A stretch of DNA of 64,000 nt from Marinobacterium iners (GCF_017310015.1 NZ_CP022297.1:1860001-1924000); one strand, 5' to 3'. Shown: positions 35,116-42,783, counted from the stretch's first letter. Notes: a model not told the origin generated them from the sequence alone. Numbers and translations: made by a program.

Positions 35116-36030
35116 ATGTCACGTATCAACTGGTTTCCCGGACACATGCACAAGGCGCGCAAGGAAATTGCGCAGGTAATGGATGAGATCGATGTGGTGA
35201 TCGAGGTCCTGGACGCCCGCCTGCCCATGTCGAGTGAAAACCCGCTGGTTGATCAGCTGCGGCGCAACAAGCCGGTCTTGAAGCTGCTGAACAAGCAGGA
35301 CCTTGCCGATCCCGTGCGGACTCAGGAGTGGCTCGATCACTTCAATGCGCGCGAAGCGATCACGGCAGTTGCACTGGATATGCAGCAGAAGGCTTTGATC
35401 AAGCGAATTCCGGAACTGTGCAAGCAGATGGTGCCGGCACGCACCCGTCAGGATCGTCCCGTACGTGCCATGATCATGGGCATCCCGAATGTGGGCAAGT
35501 CGACTCTGATTAATGCACTGCTTGGGCGCAAGATTGCCAAAGTCGGCAACGAGCCGGCCGTCACGAAGGCTCAGAAGCGTTACAGTGTGCACAACGGCAT
35601 GGCGTTGTCGGATACACCGGGCATTCTGTGGCCGAAAATCGAGGATGAAGACTCCGGTTACCGCCTTGCCGCCAGCGGTGCGATCAAGGATACCGCCATA
35701 GAACATGAACTGGTGGCGGCCTATGCCGCAGGCTTCATGCTGCAGGATTATCCGCAGCGATTGGTGGAACGCTATAAACTCAAAACCCTGCCCGAAGGGC
35801 GCGAAGCACTATTGGATGAGATCGGTCGCAAGCGAGGCTGCCTTCGTCCAGGTGGTGTTGTCGACCGCCACAAGGCGTCTGAAATCCTGCTCACTGAGCT
35901 GCGTGCAGGCAAGCTGGGCCCCATAACCTTCGAAACCGTCGAAGAGTGGGAACGTAAACGAATTGAGGCCGAACAGGCTGCCGCCGAAGCCGCTGCACTG
36001 GCAGCCGCTGAAGCCGGGGAGAGTAACTGA
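35116..36030 (+). CDS. rbgA: ribosome biogenesis GTPase YlqF/RbgA
   Basis: A 304-residue circularly permuted GTPase that helps late assembly of the 50S subunit. The motif order is the permuted one: G4 LNKQDLAD near residue 60, then G1 GIPNVGKSTL near 122, and G3 DTPGILWP near 165. The N-terminus INWFPGHMHKARKEI is characteristic. ATG 35116 is chosen; TTG 35110 would add two residues. A TATAAT at 35078-35083 is the likely -10. The last base of the stop overlaps the start of the next gene. Confidence 0.93.
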   Translation: MSRINWFPGHMHKARKEIAQVMDEIDVVIEVLDARLPMSSENPLVDQLRRNKPVLKLLNKQDLADPVRTQEWLDHFNAREAITAVALDMQQKALIKRIPELCKQMVPARTRQDRPVRAMIMGIPNVGKSTLINALLGRKIAKVGNEPAVTKAQKRYSVHNGMALSDTPGILWPKIEDEDSGYRLAASGAIKDTAIEHELVAAYAAGFMLQDYPQRLVERYKLKTLPEGREALLDEIGRKRGCLRPGGVVDRHKASEILLTELRAGKLGPITFETVEEWERKRIEAEQAAAEAAALAAAEAGESN

Positions 36031-36347
36031 TGAGTCGCGGTAAAAAACAACGCAAGATCGGCGCCTTCATGACCGTACTGGAGCGTAAGCCCAAGAAACA
36101 GGAGCGCCTTGCGGATCCGACCAGCAAGGAAGCGCGGCGCAAGCGCGCACTTGAACAGCGCAAGAAACAGAAGTCCGTGTATGAGAAGGCGCAGGGCAGT
36201 CAGAACGCGCTGGAACGTGACAAGGCCGCCGGGCGCAAGGGAACCCGTCATGGAGGGCCGCTGGCGGCCAAGATTCGCAAGCTCAATGCTGCCAAAGAAA
36301 AGCCCCAGGACAAAGCCGTCCAGCCCGATGCTGAACAGGACGATTAA
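36030..36347 (+). CDS. small highly basic protein translationally coupled to rbgA
   Basis: A 105-residue protein dense in Lys, Arg, Gln and Glu (MSRGKKQRKIGAF start; ARRKRALEQRKKQ; GTRHGGPLAAKIRKLNAA) with no Cys and no membrane helix. ATG 36030 overlaps the rbgA stop as TGATG, so translation is probably coupled. I do not recognise a named family. The composition and coupling to a ribosome assembly GTPase suggest an RNA- or ribosome-associated protein; this is inference. The HI0933 oxidoreductase gene starts 3 bases after it. Confidence 0.75.
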   Translation: MSRGKKQRKIGAFMTVLERKPKKQERLADPTSKEARRKRALEQRKKQKSVYEKAQGSQNALERDKAAGRKGTRHGGPLAAKIRKLNAAKEKPQDKAVQPDAEQDD

Positions 36348-36350
36348 GGC

Positions 36351-37529
36351 GTGTCTGAGCGGGATGTCATCATAATCGGCGGCGGTGCTTCGGGCCTCAT
36401 GTGTGCGGCTATTGCGGCCTACCGCGGCCGTCGGGTACTGCTGCTCGAACACACCAAAAAGATCGGTCGTAAGATTCTCATGTCAGGTGGTGGGCGCTGC
36501 AACTTTACCCATTTACACAACACGGCAGCCAACTTCCTGAGTGACAATCCGCATTTCTGTAAATCGGCGCTGAGTCGTTTTGGGGCTGCTGATTTTGTTG
36601 AGCTGGTTGACCGCCATGGCATCGAATACCACGAAAAAACACCCGGTCAGCTGTTCTGTAACGAATCCAGCAAGGAAATTCTTCAGCTGCTGCTGACCGA
36701 GTGTGAATGGGCAGGGGTTGAGATTATGACCGAAACCCAGGCCTTTGAAGTCAAGCCCACCACCAGTGGCTATGCGTTGCGCACATCCCGTGGACAATTT
36801 GTTGCCGAATCGGTGGTGGTTGCCACCGGTGGTCTGTCGATTCCCAACGGTGGTGCCACCGGATTTGCCTACCAGATCGCCGAGCAATTCGGACTCAACG
36901 TCACACCGCGTCAGGCGGCACTGGTACCCTTTACACTCCAGCCTGATCTGCTGGAGCACCTGAAGCCACTGGCAGGGGTATCTCAGCCGGTCAGAGTCAG
37001 TTGCAACGGCGTTTCATTCAATGACAACCTGCTGTTTACCCACCGCGGCCTGAGCGGTCCAGCCATTCTGCAGATATCATCCTATTGGCGTGGCGGCGAT
37101 GCAGTTGAAATCGATCTTGTGCCGGGGGCTGGCCTTGAACACTGGCTCAGGCAGCAACGTGACGAGCGCCCAAAGGCCGAGGTACGTACCCTCATGGCAC
37201 AGCATATGACCAAGCGCCTGGCACAGACGTTGTGCGATCTCTGGCAAATACACGACGAGATTGGCCAGTGCCGCAATGCACGCATTGCCGAGATTGCCGA
37301 GCGTTTCAACCGATGGCAGGTCAAACCCTCAGGTACCGAGGGCTATCGTACCGCGGAGGTCACTCTTGGAGGCATTGATACGGCTGAGGTGTCTCAAAAG
37401 ACATTCGCGGCCAACAAGGCCCCGGGGCTGTATTTCATCGGTGAGTGTCTGGATGTGACCGGGCATCTGGGGGGACACAACTTCCAATGGGCCTGGGCTT
37501 CAGGTTACTGTGCGGGTCAGCATGTCTAA
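36351..37529 (+). CDS. HI0933-family FAD-dependent oxidoreductase (YhiN type)
   Basis: A 392-residue flavoprotein of the HI0933/YhiN family. The dinucleotide-binding VIIIGGGASGLMCAAIAA is at the N-terminus, the family signature KKIGRKILMSGGGRCNFTHL near residue 40, and the C-terminal FAD-contacting GHLGGHNFQWAWASGYCAG near 375. The physiological substrate is not established for the family. The start is GTG 36351, 3 bases after the preceding stop, consistent with an rbgA operon. Confidence 0.9.
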   Translation: MSERDVIIIGGGASGLMCAAIAAYRGRRVLLLEHTKKIGRKILMSGGGRCNFTHLHNTAANFLSDNPHFCKSALSRFGAADFVELVDRHGIEYHEKTPGQLFCNESSKEILQLLLTECEWAGVEIMTETQAFEVKPTTSGYALRTSRGQFVAESVVVATGGLSIPNGGATGFAYQIAEQFGLNVTPRQAALVPFTLQPDLLEHLKPLAGVSQPVRVSCNGVSFNDNLLFTHRGLSGPAILQISSYWRGGDAVEIDLVPGAGLEHWLRQQRDERPKAEVRTLMAQHMTKRLAQTLCDLWQIHDEIGQCRNARIAEIAERFNRWQVKPSGTEGYRTAEVTLGGIDTAEVSQKTFAANKAPGLYFIGECLDVTGHLGGHNFQWAWASGYCAGQHV

Positions 37530-37559
37530 CTGATGTCGAAATGACAGGGAGATCCACGC

Positions 37560-38459
37560 ATGAAAATTGGCCTGGCACTGGGGAGTGGTTCCGCACGCGG
37601 CTGGTCTCATATCGGTGTGATCAATGCACTGGCCCGGGAAGGGATTAAGCCCGAAATCATTTGCGGCACCTCAATTGGTGCACTGGTTGGCGCTTCCTGT
37701 GCAAGTGGCAGTCTCGACCGCCTCGAACAGTGGGTGCGTTCACTGAGCCGATTCGAGACCGCTCGATTTTTCGAACTGAATCTTTCTCGTCAAGGTTTCG
37801 TCAATACTGAACGCTTCCACCACTTTCTGAACACCTACATTTCTGATGACGATACCCATATTGAATCACTTCAGTGCGCCTATGGCGCGGTAGCCACCGA
37901 GCTGGAGACAGGGCGTGAGGTATGGTTTACCGAGGGCTCACTGTTACAGGCCGTTTGGGCTTCAATCTCGTTACCGGGCCTGTTTCCAGCCATTCGTCAT
38001 GATCACCACTGGCTGGTAGACGGCGGCCTGGTGAATCCGGTGCCGGTATCTCTGTGCCGAGCGATGGGTGCTGAGGTGGTGATTGCGGTCAATCTGAATG
38101 GCGATATCATCGGGCGCCACCTGCATAAACCTAAACCGGTCGAAACACAAAAGCCGCGCAATGGCGTGATGGGTCGATTAACTGAGCTGGTCGACGAATA
38201 TACAACCCGGCTGACCGGAGCTGATGAGCCTGAGGATCATTCACCGAGCATGTTTGATGCCATTGCCGGCTCGATCAATATCATACAGGACCGTATTACA
38301 CGTAGCCGCATGGCGGGGGATCCACCCGATATCCTGCTGTCGCCACCGCTGGCCGATATTGGGTTGCTGGAGTTTTACCGAGCAGAAGAAGCGATCAGGG
38401 AAGGGGAGCGGGCGGTGGAAGAGATGCTGCCAACCATTCACCGCCTGCTGCAGCGCTAG
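37560..38459 (+). CDS. rssA: patatin-like phospholipase RssA
   Basis: A 299-residue patatin-family acyl hydrolase close to RssA. The Ser-Asp dyad is visible: Ser in CGTSIGALVG (GxSxG) near residue 39 and Asp in LVDGGLVNPVPV near 155; the oxyanion loop is GSGSARGWSHIG at the N-terminus. Substrate lipids are unknown. It begins 30 bases after the HI0933 gene. The GAGATCC before ATG 37560 is a fair ribosome binding site. Confidence 0.92.
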   Translation: MKIGLALGSGSARGWSHIGVINALAREGIKPEIICGTSIGALVGASCASGSLDRLEQWVRSLSRFETARFFELNLSRQGFVNTERFHHFLNTYISDDDTHIESLQCAYGAVATELETGREVWFTEGSLLQAVWASISLPGLFPAIRHDHHWLVDGGLVNPVPVSLCRAMGAEVVIAVNLNGDIIGRHLHKPKPVETQKPRNGVMGRLTELVDEYTTRLTGADEPEDHSPSMFDAIAGSINIIQDRITRSRMAGDPPDILLSPPLADIGLLEFYRAEEAIREGERAVEEMLPTIHRLLQR

Positions 38460-38462
38460 ATC

Positions 38463-39296
38463 TTATCGACCTCTGTAGAGGCCTTCACGTTTTTCAACAA
38501 ATGCCATCACCGCTTCCTGATGATCATCGGTGTTGTGCAGCATCCCCTGCCAGGCAGCACAAAGTTCCAGAAAGTCCGGCAGTTCGTGCCGCTGTGCCTG
38601 TTTCATCAAGCGCTTGCTCATGCGCAATGCCTGTGGCGGCTTGGCAGCCATCTGGCGAGCCAGCGTCATGACCCTCGTCATCAGCTGATCCTGAGGCACC
38701 TGTTCCAGCATAAGTCCGATCTCGACCGCTTCCTCTGCGTGAACCAGGCGTCCGGTCAGAGTGATTTCTGCCGCTCGCTGATAACCGATCAAGCGCTGCA
38801 AAAACCAGGCACCACCATCACCAGGGATAATGCCAAGATTAACGAACGTCTCACCGAAAGTGGCGCGTTCGGAACCGATCCGAATATCGCACATGCAGGC
38901 AAGGTCACAGCCGGCACCAATCGCTGGGCCATTAACAGCCGCGATGACGGGAATCTCGGCGCGATGCAGCGCCAGGGGAATGCGCTGGATACCCTGACGG
39001 TACTTGCGTTCCAGTTCGAGTGCATCACCTCCGAAGGGACCCTGGCGGTGGTCACCATCACGGTACTGCATCTCCTTGATATTGCCACCGGCACAGAACG
39101 CGCTGCCATCACCGGTAATCACCAGTACAGAAACTGTAGGGGCGCGATTGGCCCATTCAACGGTGGTGACAATGTCATCGATCAGGGCCGTACCGGTCAG
39201 GGCGTTGCGCAGGTCATCGCGTGCAAGCGTGAGTACGGCAACCCGATCCTCCAGCTCCAGCCGGGCATCCTGTAGCGTGGGTATGGCGTCAGTCAT
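38463..39296 (-). CDS. enoyl-CoA hydratase/isomerase family protein (crotonase)
   Basis: A 277-residue crotonase-fold protein. The oxyanion-hole segments FCAGGNIKEM (near 70) and AVNGPAIGAGCDLACMCDIRI (near 120) are clear, and the region RATFGETFVNLGIIPGDGGAW keeps one acidic residue in each catalytic position (Glu in FGETF, Asp in PGDGG). It could hydrate or isomerise an acyl-CoA; the substrate is unknown. ATG 39296 follows GGGAG. It is convergent with rssA (3-base gap). Confidence 0.9.
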   Translation of the reverse strand: MTDAIPTLQDARLELEDRVAVLTLARDDLRNALTGTALIDDIVTTVEWANRAPTVSVLVITGDGSAFCAGGNIKEMQYRDGDHRQGPFGGDALELERKYRQGIQRIPLALHRAEIPVIAAVNGPAIGAGCDLACMCDIRIGSERATFGETFVNLGIIPGDGGAWFLQRLIGYQRAAEITLTGRLVHAEEAVEIGLMLEQVPQDQLMTRVMTLARQMAAKPPQALRMSKRLMKQAQRHELPDFLELCAAWQGMLHNTDDHQEAVMAFVEKREGLYRGR

Positions 39297-39390
39297 GAAG
39301 CACTCCCTGTCATTATCTTTATTGGCTGTAAATTGTGACGGTAGGACACAAGAATAACAGAACATATCCGGGTTGGGAGTCATGTTTATG

Positions 39391-39420
39391 AAACAAAAAA
39401 GGGCAGACTAAGGTCTGCCC
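39391..39420 (-). terminator. minus-strand terminator left of the accessory operon
   Basis: An 8-bp stem (GGGCAGAC / GTCTGCCC) with a 4-base loop, followed on the minus strand by TTTTTTGTTT. It lies about 220 bases beyond the last gene of the minus-strand operon, so it may be a second terminator or belong to an unrecognised short transcript. Confidence 0.75.
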
Positions 39421-39603
39421 AGTATCAGATTGGGAAGATCTGTATTTAAGATTGATCGGGGCTGTAGAAAGCCTATGCTCAAATCCTAGGCTATGAGTGT
39501 CTACCACACACTTGGGTAAGTCCAACATGATTGATATGGTGTCCCAAAAAGTAAGTAAATGGCTTGGAAGAAATAGCTATAAGATAAACAGGAATTCATG
39601 AGT

Positions 39604-39627
39604 GCAAAACCGACCCCGAAGGGCCGG
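39604..39627 (-). terminator. terminator of the 45-residue gene and its operon
   Basis: On the minus strand a 7-bp stem (CCGGCCC / GGGTCGG, one G-T pair) closes a TTCG tetraloop and is followed by TTTT. It lies 14 bases past the stop of the last gene of the accessory operon. Confidence 0.7.
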
Positions 39628-39641
39628 CGTTGCTGAGGACT

Positions 39642-39779
39642 TTAAGGCTTTTTATTCGGGTTCAGTTGCTTGCCGCGATTACCTTGGCCCTGGTCATATT
39701 GGCGATTCGTGCCAGAGCTGCCTTTGTTGGCGTTGTTGATATTCGCTGAGTTATCCTGGGGTCGAATCTTCTTGGACAT
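39642..39779 (-). CDS. 45-residue Asn/Gly/Lys-rich small protein
   Basis: A short hydrophilic protein (MSKKIRPQDNSANINN... ending QLNPNKKP) rich in Asn, Gly, Gln and Lys, without Cys, Trp or hydrophobic segment; likely unstructured. ATG 39779 is preceded by GGAGAGAAGATC. The frame is open up to 40061, but that extension is the antisense-like alternative frame of the upstream gene. It lies 16 bases after the glycine-rich-domain-like gene and ends the operon just before a terminator. No function is known to me; a precursor or cofactor peptide for its neighbour is conceivable. Confidence 0.6.
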   Translation of the reverse strand: MSKKIRPQDNSANINNANKGSSGTNRQYDQGQGNRGKQLNPNKKP

Positions 39780-39795
39780 GATCTTCTCTCCTGGA

Positions 39796-40287
39796 TTATT
39801 TGCAGGCGCCGGGAACACGGCATGCACATGTACTGGGTACGTGGCACGAATGTTCTGCACAACGGGTCGCCTGATGCTCCATTTCGTCAGGTAATTCACC
39901 AAAATGGCGAGTGTAGAGTTCACAGGTTTTGGCAAATGCAGATTGCAGCGCTTGGTAATCATCGTCACCGTAAATCCCGAAGTACGGATAGTGGTCAATG
40001 AAGCGTCCAAAAAGACGTTCGCAGTCCATACGGTAGGCGCGTGTATCCAGGATATGGGCATGCCAAATAGTGTCCACTTGCTTCGTTGGGACTAAGACCT
40101 CCTGGGGATACAGCAGTTTCAATGTGAGGAAACGCTGATACTCCCGTTGCGCAAGATCCCATTCCTCCGGGGTCATCTCAGCCTCATGACTAGCAGTGTT
40201 TTTATATTTCAGGCGCTCAAAATCAGTCGCCGCGACCAGAGGGTGTAGTGCATCTATCGTTTTGGGTTGGTAAGCAACAATGCTCAT
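39796..40287 (-). CDS. glycine-rich domain-containing protein-like (DUF1399), Cys-rich tail
   Basis: A 163-residue protein with the conserved core of the GRDP-like/DUF1399 family: VDTIWHAHILDTRAYRMDC (the WHxH motif near residue 75) and FIDHYPYFGIYGDDD. These His, Asp and Cys residues could bind metal. The C-terminus is cysteine-rich, with five Cys in the last 23 residues (CAEHSCHVPSTCACRVPGAC). The family function is not established. ATG 40287 is used. It is third in a minus-strand operon, 36 bases behind an 89-residue gene and 16 bases before the 45-residue gene. Confidence 0.8.
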   Translation of the reverse strand: MSIVAYQPKTIDALHPLVAATDFERLKYKNTASHEAEMTPEEWDLAQREYQRFLTLKLLYPQEVLVPTKQVDTIWHAHILDTRAYRMDCERLFGRFIDHYPYFGIYGDDDYQALQSAFAKTCELYTRHFGELPDEMEHQATRCAEHSCHVPSTCACRVPGACK

Positions 40288-40323
40288 AACGTTTGTCTCC
40301 AGACAGTTAATAGGTGCGCTGGA

Positions 40324-40593
40324 TTAGCGCCTTCGCTTAAGTTCGACCTCGAAGGCCTGTCGCGAGATCAAACGATGGGGAATGAGTTGGCCCTGGGTAT
40401 CACGGAAGATAAGGCGCCACTGTCGGCCCAAACGAAATCGAATGAGCTCTGGGCAGGCTGCAATACGTTGGCCCCCAAGCTGGGTGAAGGAGGTGCCGTG
40501 TGCGATGGCTCGTTCTATGGCGCACGCACGTTGTTGATGGCAGGCAGGAATAGGGTAGCGGGTAGAGAATAAAAGTGTCTGAACGGTATCCAT
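40324..40593 (-). CDS. hypothetical 89-residue protein
   Basis: A small basic protein with a C-terminal segment LIRFRLGRQWRLIFRDTQG and LISRQAFEVELKRRR that looks like the beta-strands of a RelE/ParE-type fold, but similarity is too weak for a toxin call and no antitoxin gene is evident beside it. ATG 40593 is preceded by GGAG. It lies 57 bases behind the interrupted gene and 36 bases before the DUF1399 gene, all on the minus strand, so the four genes probably form one operon. Confidence 0.6.
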   Translation of the reverse strand: MDTVQTLLFSTRYPIPACHQQRACAIERAIAHGTSFTQLGGQRIAACPELIRFRLGRQWRLIFRDTQGQLIPHRLISRQAFEVELKRRR

Positions 40594-40650
40594 AACAGGC
40601 TCCTTGTGTGTATAGAGCCAGTCTGGCTAAGTGCAATGCACTAAAAAGCA

Positions 40651-41275
40651 TTAATGATCGATTATCTGATCCAATAATTGGTCGAACTCTGAAGCGGCGG
40701 TGTATGCCTGGAGGATCCGCTGCTTATAGATGTTGACGATTTCGTTGTTTGATTCGACATCAACCGCGAAAGCATAGGCTTTTTCAAGGTCATCGCTCAG
40801 GTAGTGGGCAATCATGCTGTCGGCGTTTGACAGGCTTGCACTCTGAAGCAGCAACGCTTGCATAACATTACTCACACCATTGAATGAAAGCTGGGGAAGC
40901 TCTTGAAAAGGGTTCGGCAGTGTATCGATTGATAAGTCGGCATCTGATGCCAAGACGTCCAGGAAACGCAGTACCTCCTGCCTCAACAGCCCGATGCCAG
41001 CGACCGAGTTCCGATCAGTAAGTAATAGTGACGCGATCTTTGCATGCTCCAGACGTGCACTAGGGGCGGTGAAAATACCTTTGATGACTTTAGGCATCGG
41101 AAAGAAAGCATGCAGCAAGACGGCATTGTGAAGCTTGGTGAGCTGGTCTCGCGCAATGTATTTATGACTGCGCGGTTTCACCGTGTACTCAATTGGTACT
41201 TCAGTGTATTCAATGAGACCGCTGCGCATCAGCGACTCCATCTGCTCCTTGAAGCGTTTATGATCTGGCAACACT
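40651..41275 (-). pseudogene. 3' part of a gene interrupted by an IS3-family element
   Basis: About 205 codons remain downstream of the insertion, starting with VLPDHKRFKEQMESL and ending with FDQLLDQIIDH. A GTG lying in the IS end (41286) could allow expression of the fragment. Removing the IS and one copy of the 3-bp target repeat joins it in frame to 42509-42645, giving 253 codons. I do not recognise the family; the protein is soluble, alpha-helical in appearance, with no obvious catalytic motif. Confidence 0.6.
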
Positions 41276-42106
41276 TTCCCGGACACTTTTTAAAGCAGCT
41301 GCTCGTAGCATCGACTCATAGTCCGCCGGACTCATATAGTCGTTGCTGGAGTGCAGTCGCTCCCGGTTATAAAACACCTCGATGTACTCGAAGATGGCCT
41401 GCTTCGCTTCCTCTCGCGTCTTGAAGTCCTCGTGATACACCAGCTCGGTCTTCAGCGTATGAAAGAAGCTTTCTGACGGGGCATTGTCCCAACAATTCCC
41501 CTTGCGACTCATGCTGCACCTGAACTTATGCTGCTTGAGCAAGCCCTGGAAACTATCCGAGGCATACTGGCTGCCGCGGTCGCTGTGAACCAGCAGGCCA
41601 GCTTCAGGTCGGCGCTTAAAGATTGCCATCGTCAGTGCATTGTTCACCAGCGCTGCCGGCATCCGGCTATCCATCAACCACCCGACGACTGCGCGTGAAC
41701 AAAGATCAATGAAAACAGCCAAGTACAGCCAACCCTCCCGTGTCGGGATATAGGTAATGTCACCAACATAGGCCTGATCAGGCTCTGATGCCATGAAATT
41801 CCGGTCTAACAGGTTCGGGGCTACCGGTTTATCGTGCTTCGAGTTGGTGGTCGCCTTGAACTTGCGCCGCATTTTGCATTCGAGGCCCTCTTCATCCATT
41901 AATCGACCCACTCGACGTCGACTGATGGTATCGCCGTCCTCAGCCAGCTTCTTCTGAATACGCCGTGCTCCGTAGGTTGCGCGACTTTTTTCATGATGCT
42001 TGCGAATACTGGCCTTCAACGCCTGATCTTCCTGGGCACGCTGGCTGGGCGGTCTCGTGCGCCACTCGTAATAGCCACTACGGGAGACTTCAAATACCCG
42101 GCACAT
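41258..42106 (-). CDS. IS3-family transposase OrfB (DDE integrase domain)
   Basis: A 282-residue integrase-type transposase. The helix-turn-helix CRVFEVSRSGYYEWR and HTH_21 region ATYGARRIQKKL lead into the rve core with the DDE residues: Asp in YVGDITYIPT, Asp in VHSDRGSQYAS and Glu in APSESFFHTLK. The frame continues upstream of ATG 42106 to about 42190, where a slippery A6G (42186-42192) would give the usual OrfAB fusion by -1 frameshifting. The last codons and the TAA lie 18 bases outside the IS, so the stop is supplied by target DNA. Confidence 0.93.
   Translation of the reverse strand: MCRVFEVSRSGYYEWRTRPPSQRAQEDQALKASIRKHHEKSRATYGARRIQKKLAEDGDTISRRRVGRLMDEEGLECKMRRKFKATTNSKHDKPVAPNLLDRNFMASEPDQAYVGDITYIPTREGWLYLAVFIDLCSRAVVGWLMDSRMPAALVNNALTMAIFKRRPEAGLLVHSDRGSQYASDSFQGLLKQHKFRCSMSRKGNCWDNAPSESFFHTLKTELVYHEDFKTREEAKQAIFEYIEVFYNRERLHSSNDYMSPADYESMLRAAALKSVRESVARS
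41276..41286. repeat. left terminal inverted repeat of the IS3 element
   Basis: TTCCCGGACAC, an exact inverted copy of the other terminus at 42495-42505. It lies at the 3' end relative to transposase transcription and overlaps the OrfB reading frame. Confidence 0.85.
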
Positions 42107-42152
42107 CAGGGCAGTACTAAACCTGTCCCGATGCGCCTCGATAAAGCCGTAC

Positions 42153-42453
42153 CTCAGCTCGATTCTTTGGCGAAGAAGGCAGCCGCCTTTTTTAGCAACG
42201 CGCGCTCCTCTTTCAGTCGGGCGTTCTCACGCCGAAGCTGCTTCAGCTCTTCATAAAGGTGCTTGTCGTCGACCACACCGTTTGAATCACTCGCCTGCTT
42301 GCCGTGGAATTTGCTGATTCAGGTATGCAGCGTGTTGACGTTTACACCCAGCTCCCGAGCGGTTTGAGCGACCGGTTGATCAGACTCCACCGCCAGTTTG
42401 ACCGCGGCTTCTTTAAATTCAGCTGTATAGGAATTGCTCTTTTTCTGACTCAT
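42153..42453 (-). pseudogene. IS3-family OrfA, disrupted by a stop codon and a frameshift
   Basis: The helix-turn-helix protein starts at ATG 42453 (MSQKKSNSYTAEFKEAAV) and reads to VNVNTLHT, where a TGA at 42319-42321 replaces the Trp codon usual at this place. About 20 bases further an extra C near 42300 shifts the frame; the C-terminal leucine-zipper part (LYEELKQLRRENARLKEERA) then reads to a TGA at 42153. Two lesions indicate decay rather than a single sequencing error. OrfAB transposase cannot be made normally. Confidence 0.85.
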
Positions 42454-42494
42454 GACACACACCTTGATAGGCAGGTGATATTACCTGCGTCTGT

Positions 42495-42505
42495 GTGTCC
42501 GGGAA
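42495..42505. repeat. right terminal inverted repeat of the IS3 element
   Basis: GTGTCCGGGAA, an exact inverted copy of 41276-41286, next to the ACT target repeat at 42506-42508. It is the promoter-side end of the element. Confidence 0.85.
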
Positions 42506-42645
42506 ACTATAGCCAGTTCAACCTCACAGGTGGGCTCGCAGCAAACGGATATGCTTCTGAGTGGATTCTGAATGGCATGACCGATGAACACTTTTCGGTT
42601 GTGATTCAGGTTGGTCGGGAGTTTGTGTCCAAAGCGGTTGCTCAT
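42506..42645 (-). pseudogene. putative 5' part of the IS-interrupted gene
   Basis: The frame from ATG 42645 (MSNRFGHKLPTNLNHN) runs into the IS at 42505 after CEVELAIV. After removal of the IS and one ACT it continues as LPDHKRFKEQ in the fragment at 40651-41275. The exact in-frame join supports it, but the N-terminal sequence looks unusual and the GGAG is directly next to the ATG, so the true start is uncertain; ATG 42720 would place a terminator hairpin inside the gene. Confidence 0.45.
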
Positions 42646-42660
42646 CTCCAAGAGAGGAGA

Positions 42661-42701
42661 GGCAAAAAAACCGCGCCATCTCGGGGAAGAATGGCGCGGT
42701 T
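42661..42701 (-). terminator. second minus-strand terminator downstream of aceA
   Basis: An 11-bp stem (AACCGCGCCAT / ATGGCGCGGTT, 42669-42679 and 42691-42701), followed on the minus strand by a run of seven T. It isolates the accessory operon from aceA transcription. Confidence 0.85.
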
Positions 42702-42746
42702 CTGTAATATTTCGGGACACAATAGGGACACGAAATATTATTTATT

Positions 42747-42775
42747 CATAGCCCCTTGATCTGCAAGGGGCTATG
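42747..42775 (-). terminator. terminator of aceA
   Basis: An 11-bp perfect stem (CATAGCCCCTT / AAGGGGCTATG) with a 7-base loop begins 8 bases after the aceA stop; the minus-strand continuation AATAAATAATATTT is A/T rich. Confidence 0.75.
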
Positions 42776-42783
42776 AGACCAGA

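Larger units (their letters stand above)
39297..39641. other. 345-base gap between the crotonase gene and the accessory operon
   Basis: No credible gene. It holds two minus-strand terminators (39391-39420 and 39604-39627), the presumed promoter of the crotonase gene at its left end, and a short imperfect dyad (GCCTATG / CTAGGC, about 39470-39490). The minus-strand frame across 39319-39528 runs through a terminator and is not supported. Confidence 0.6.
41276..42505 (-). mobile_element. IS3-family insertion sequence (1230 bp)
   Basis: Bounded by 11-bp perfect terminal inverted repeats TTCCCGGACAC (41276-41286) and GTGTCCGGGAA (42495-42505) and flanked by the 3-bp direct repeat ACT (41273-41275 and 42506-42508), as expected for IS3-family target duplication. 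It carries orfB (intact) and orfA (decayed), both on the minus strand. The flanking frames join when the element and one ACT are removed, which supports these ends. With orfA broken it is probably not autonomous. Confidence 0.9.

Noticed and set aside
39319..39528. 69-codon minus-strand frame left of the accessory operon
   Set aside because: It runs straight through a T-tailed terminator and has no good start.
40324..40593. RelE/ParE-type toxin
   Set aside because: Only the C-terminal strands look similar; no antitoxin partner or catalytic pattern was found.
39540..42735. Possible attachment sites (GTGTCCC-like words at 39540 and GGGACAC words at 42713 and 42724) bounding an island
   Set aside because: The words are short, in inverse orientation, and no integrase or tRNA gene is present, so an integrated island cannot be supported.
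42304..42759. 151-codon plus-strand frame across the right IS end
   Set aside because: It spans the IS boundary, is antisense to the orfA region and crosses two minus-strand terminators.
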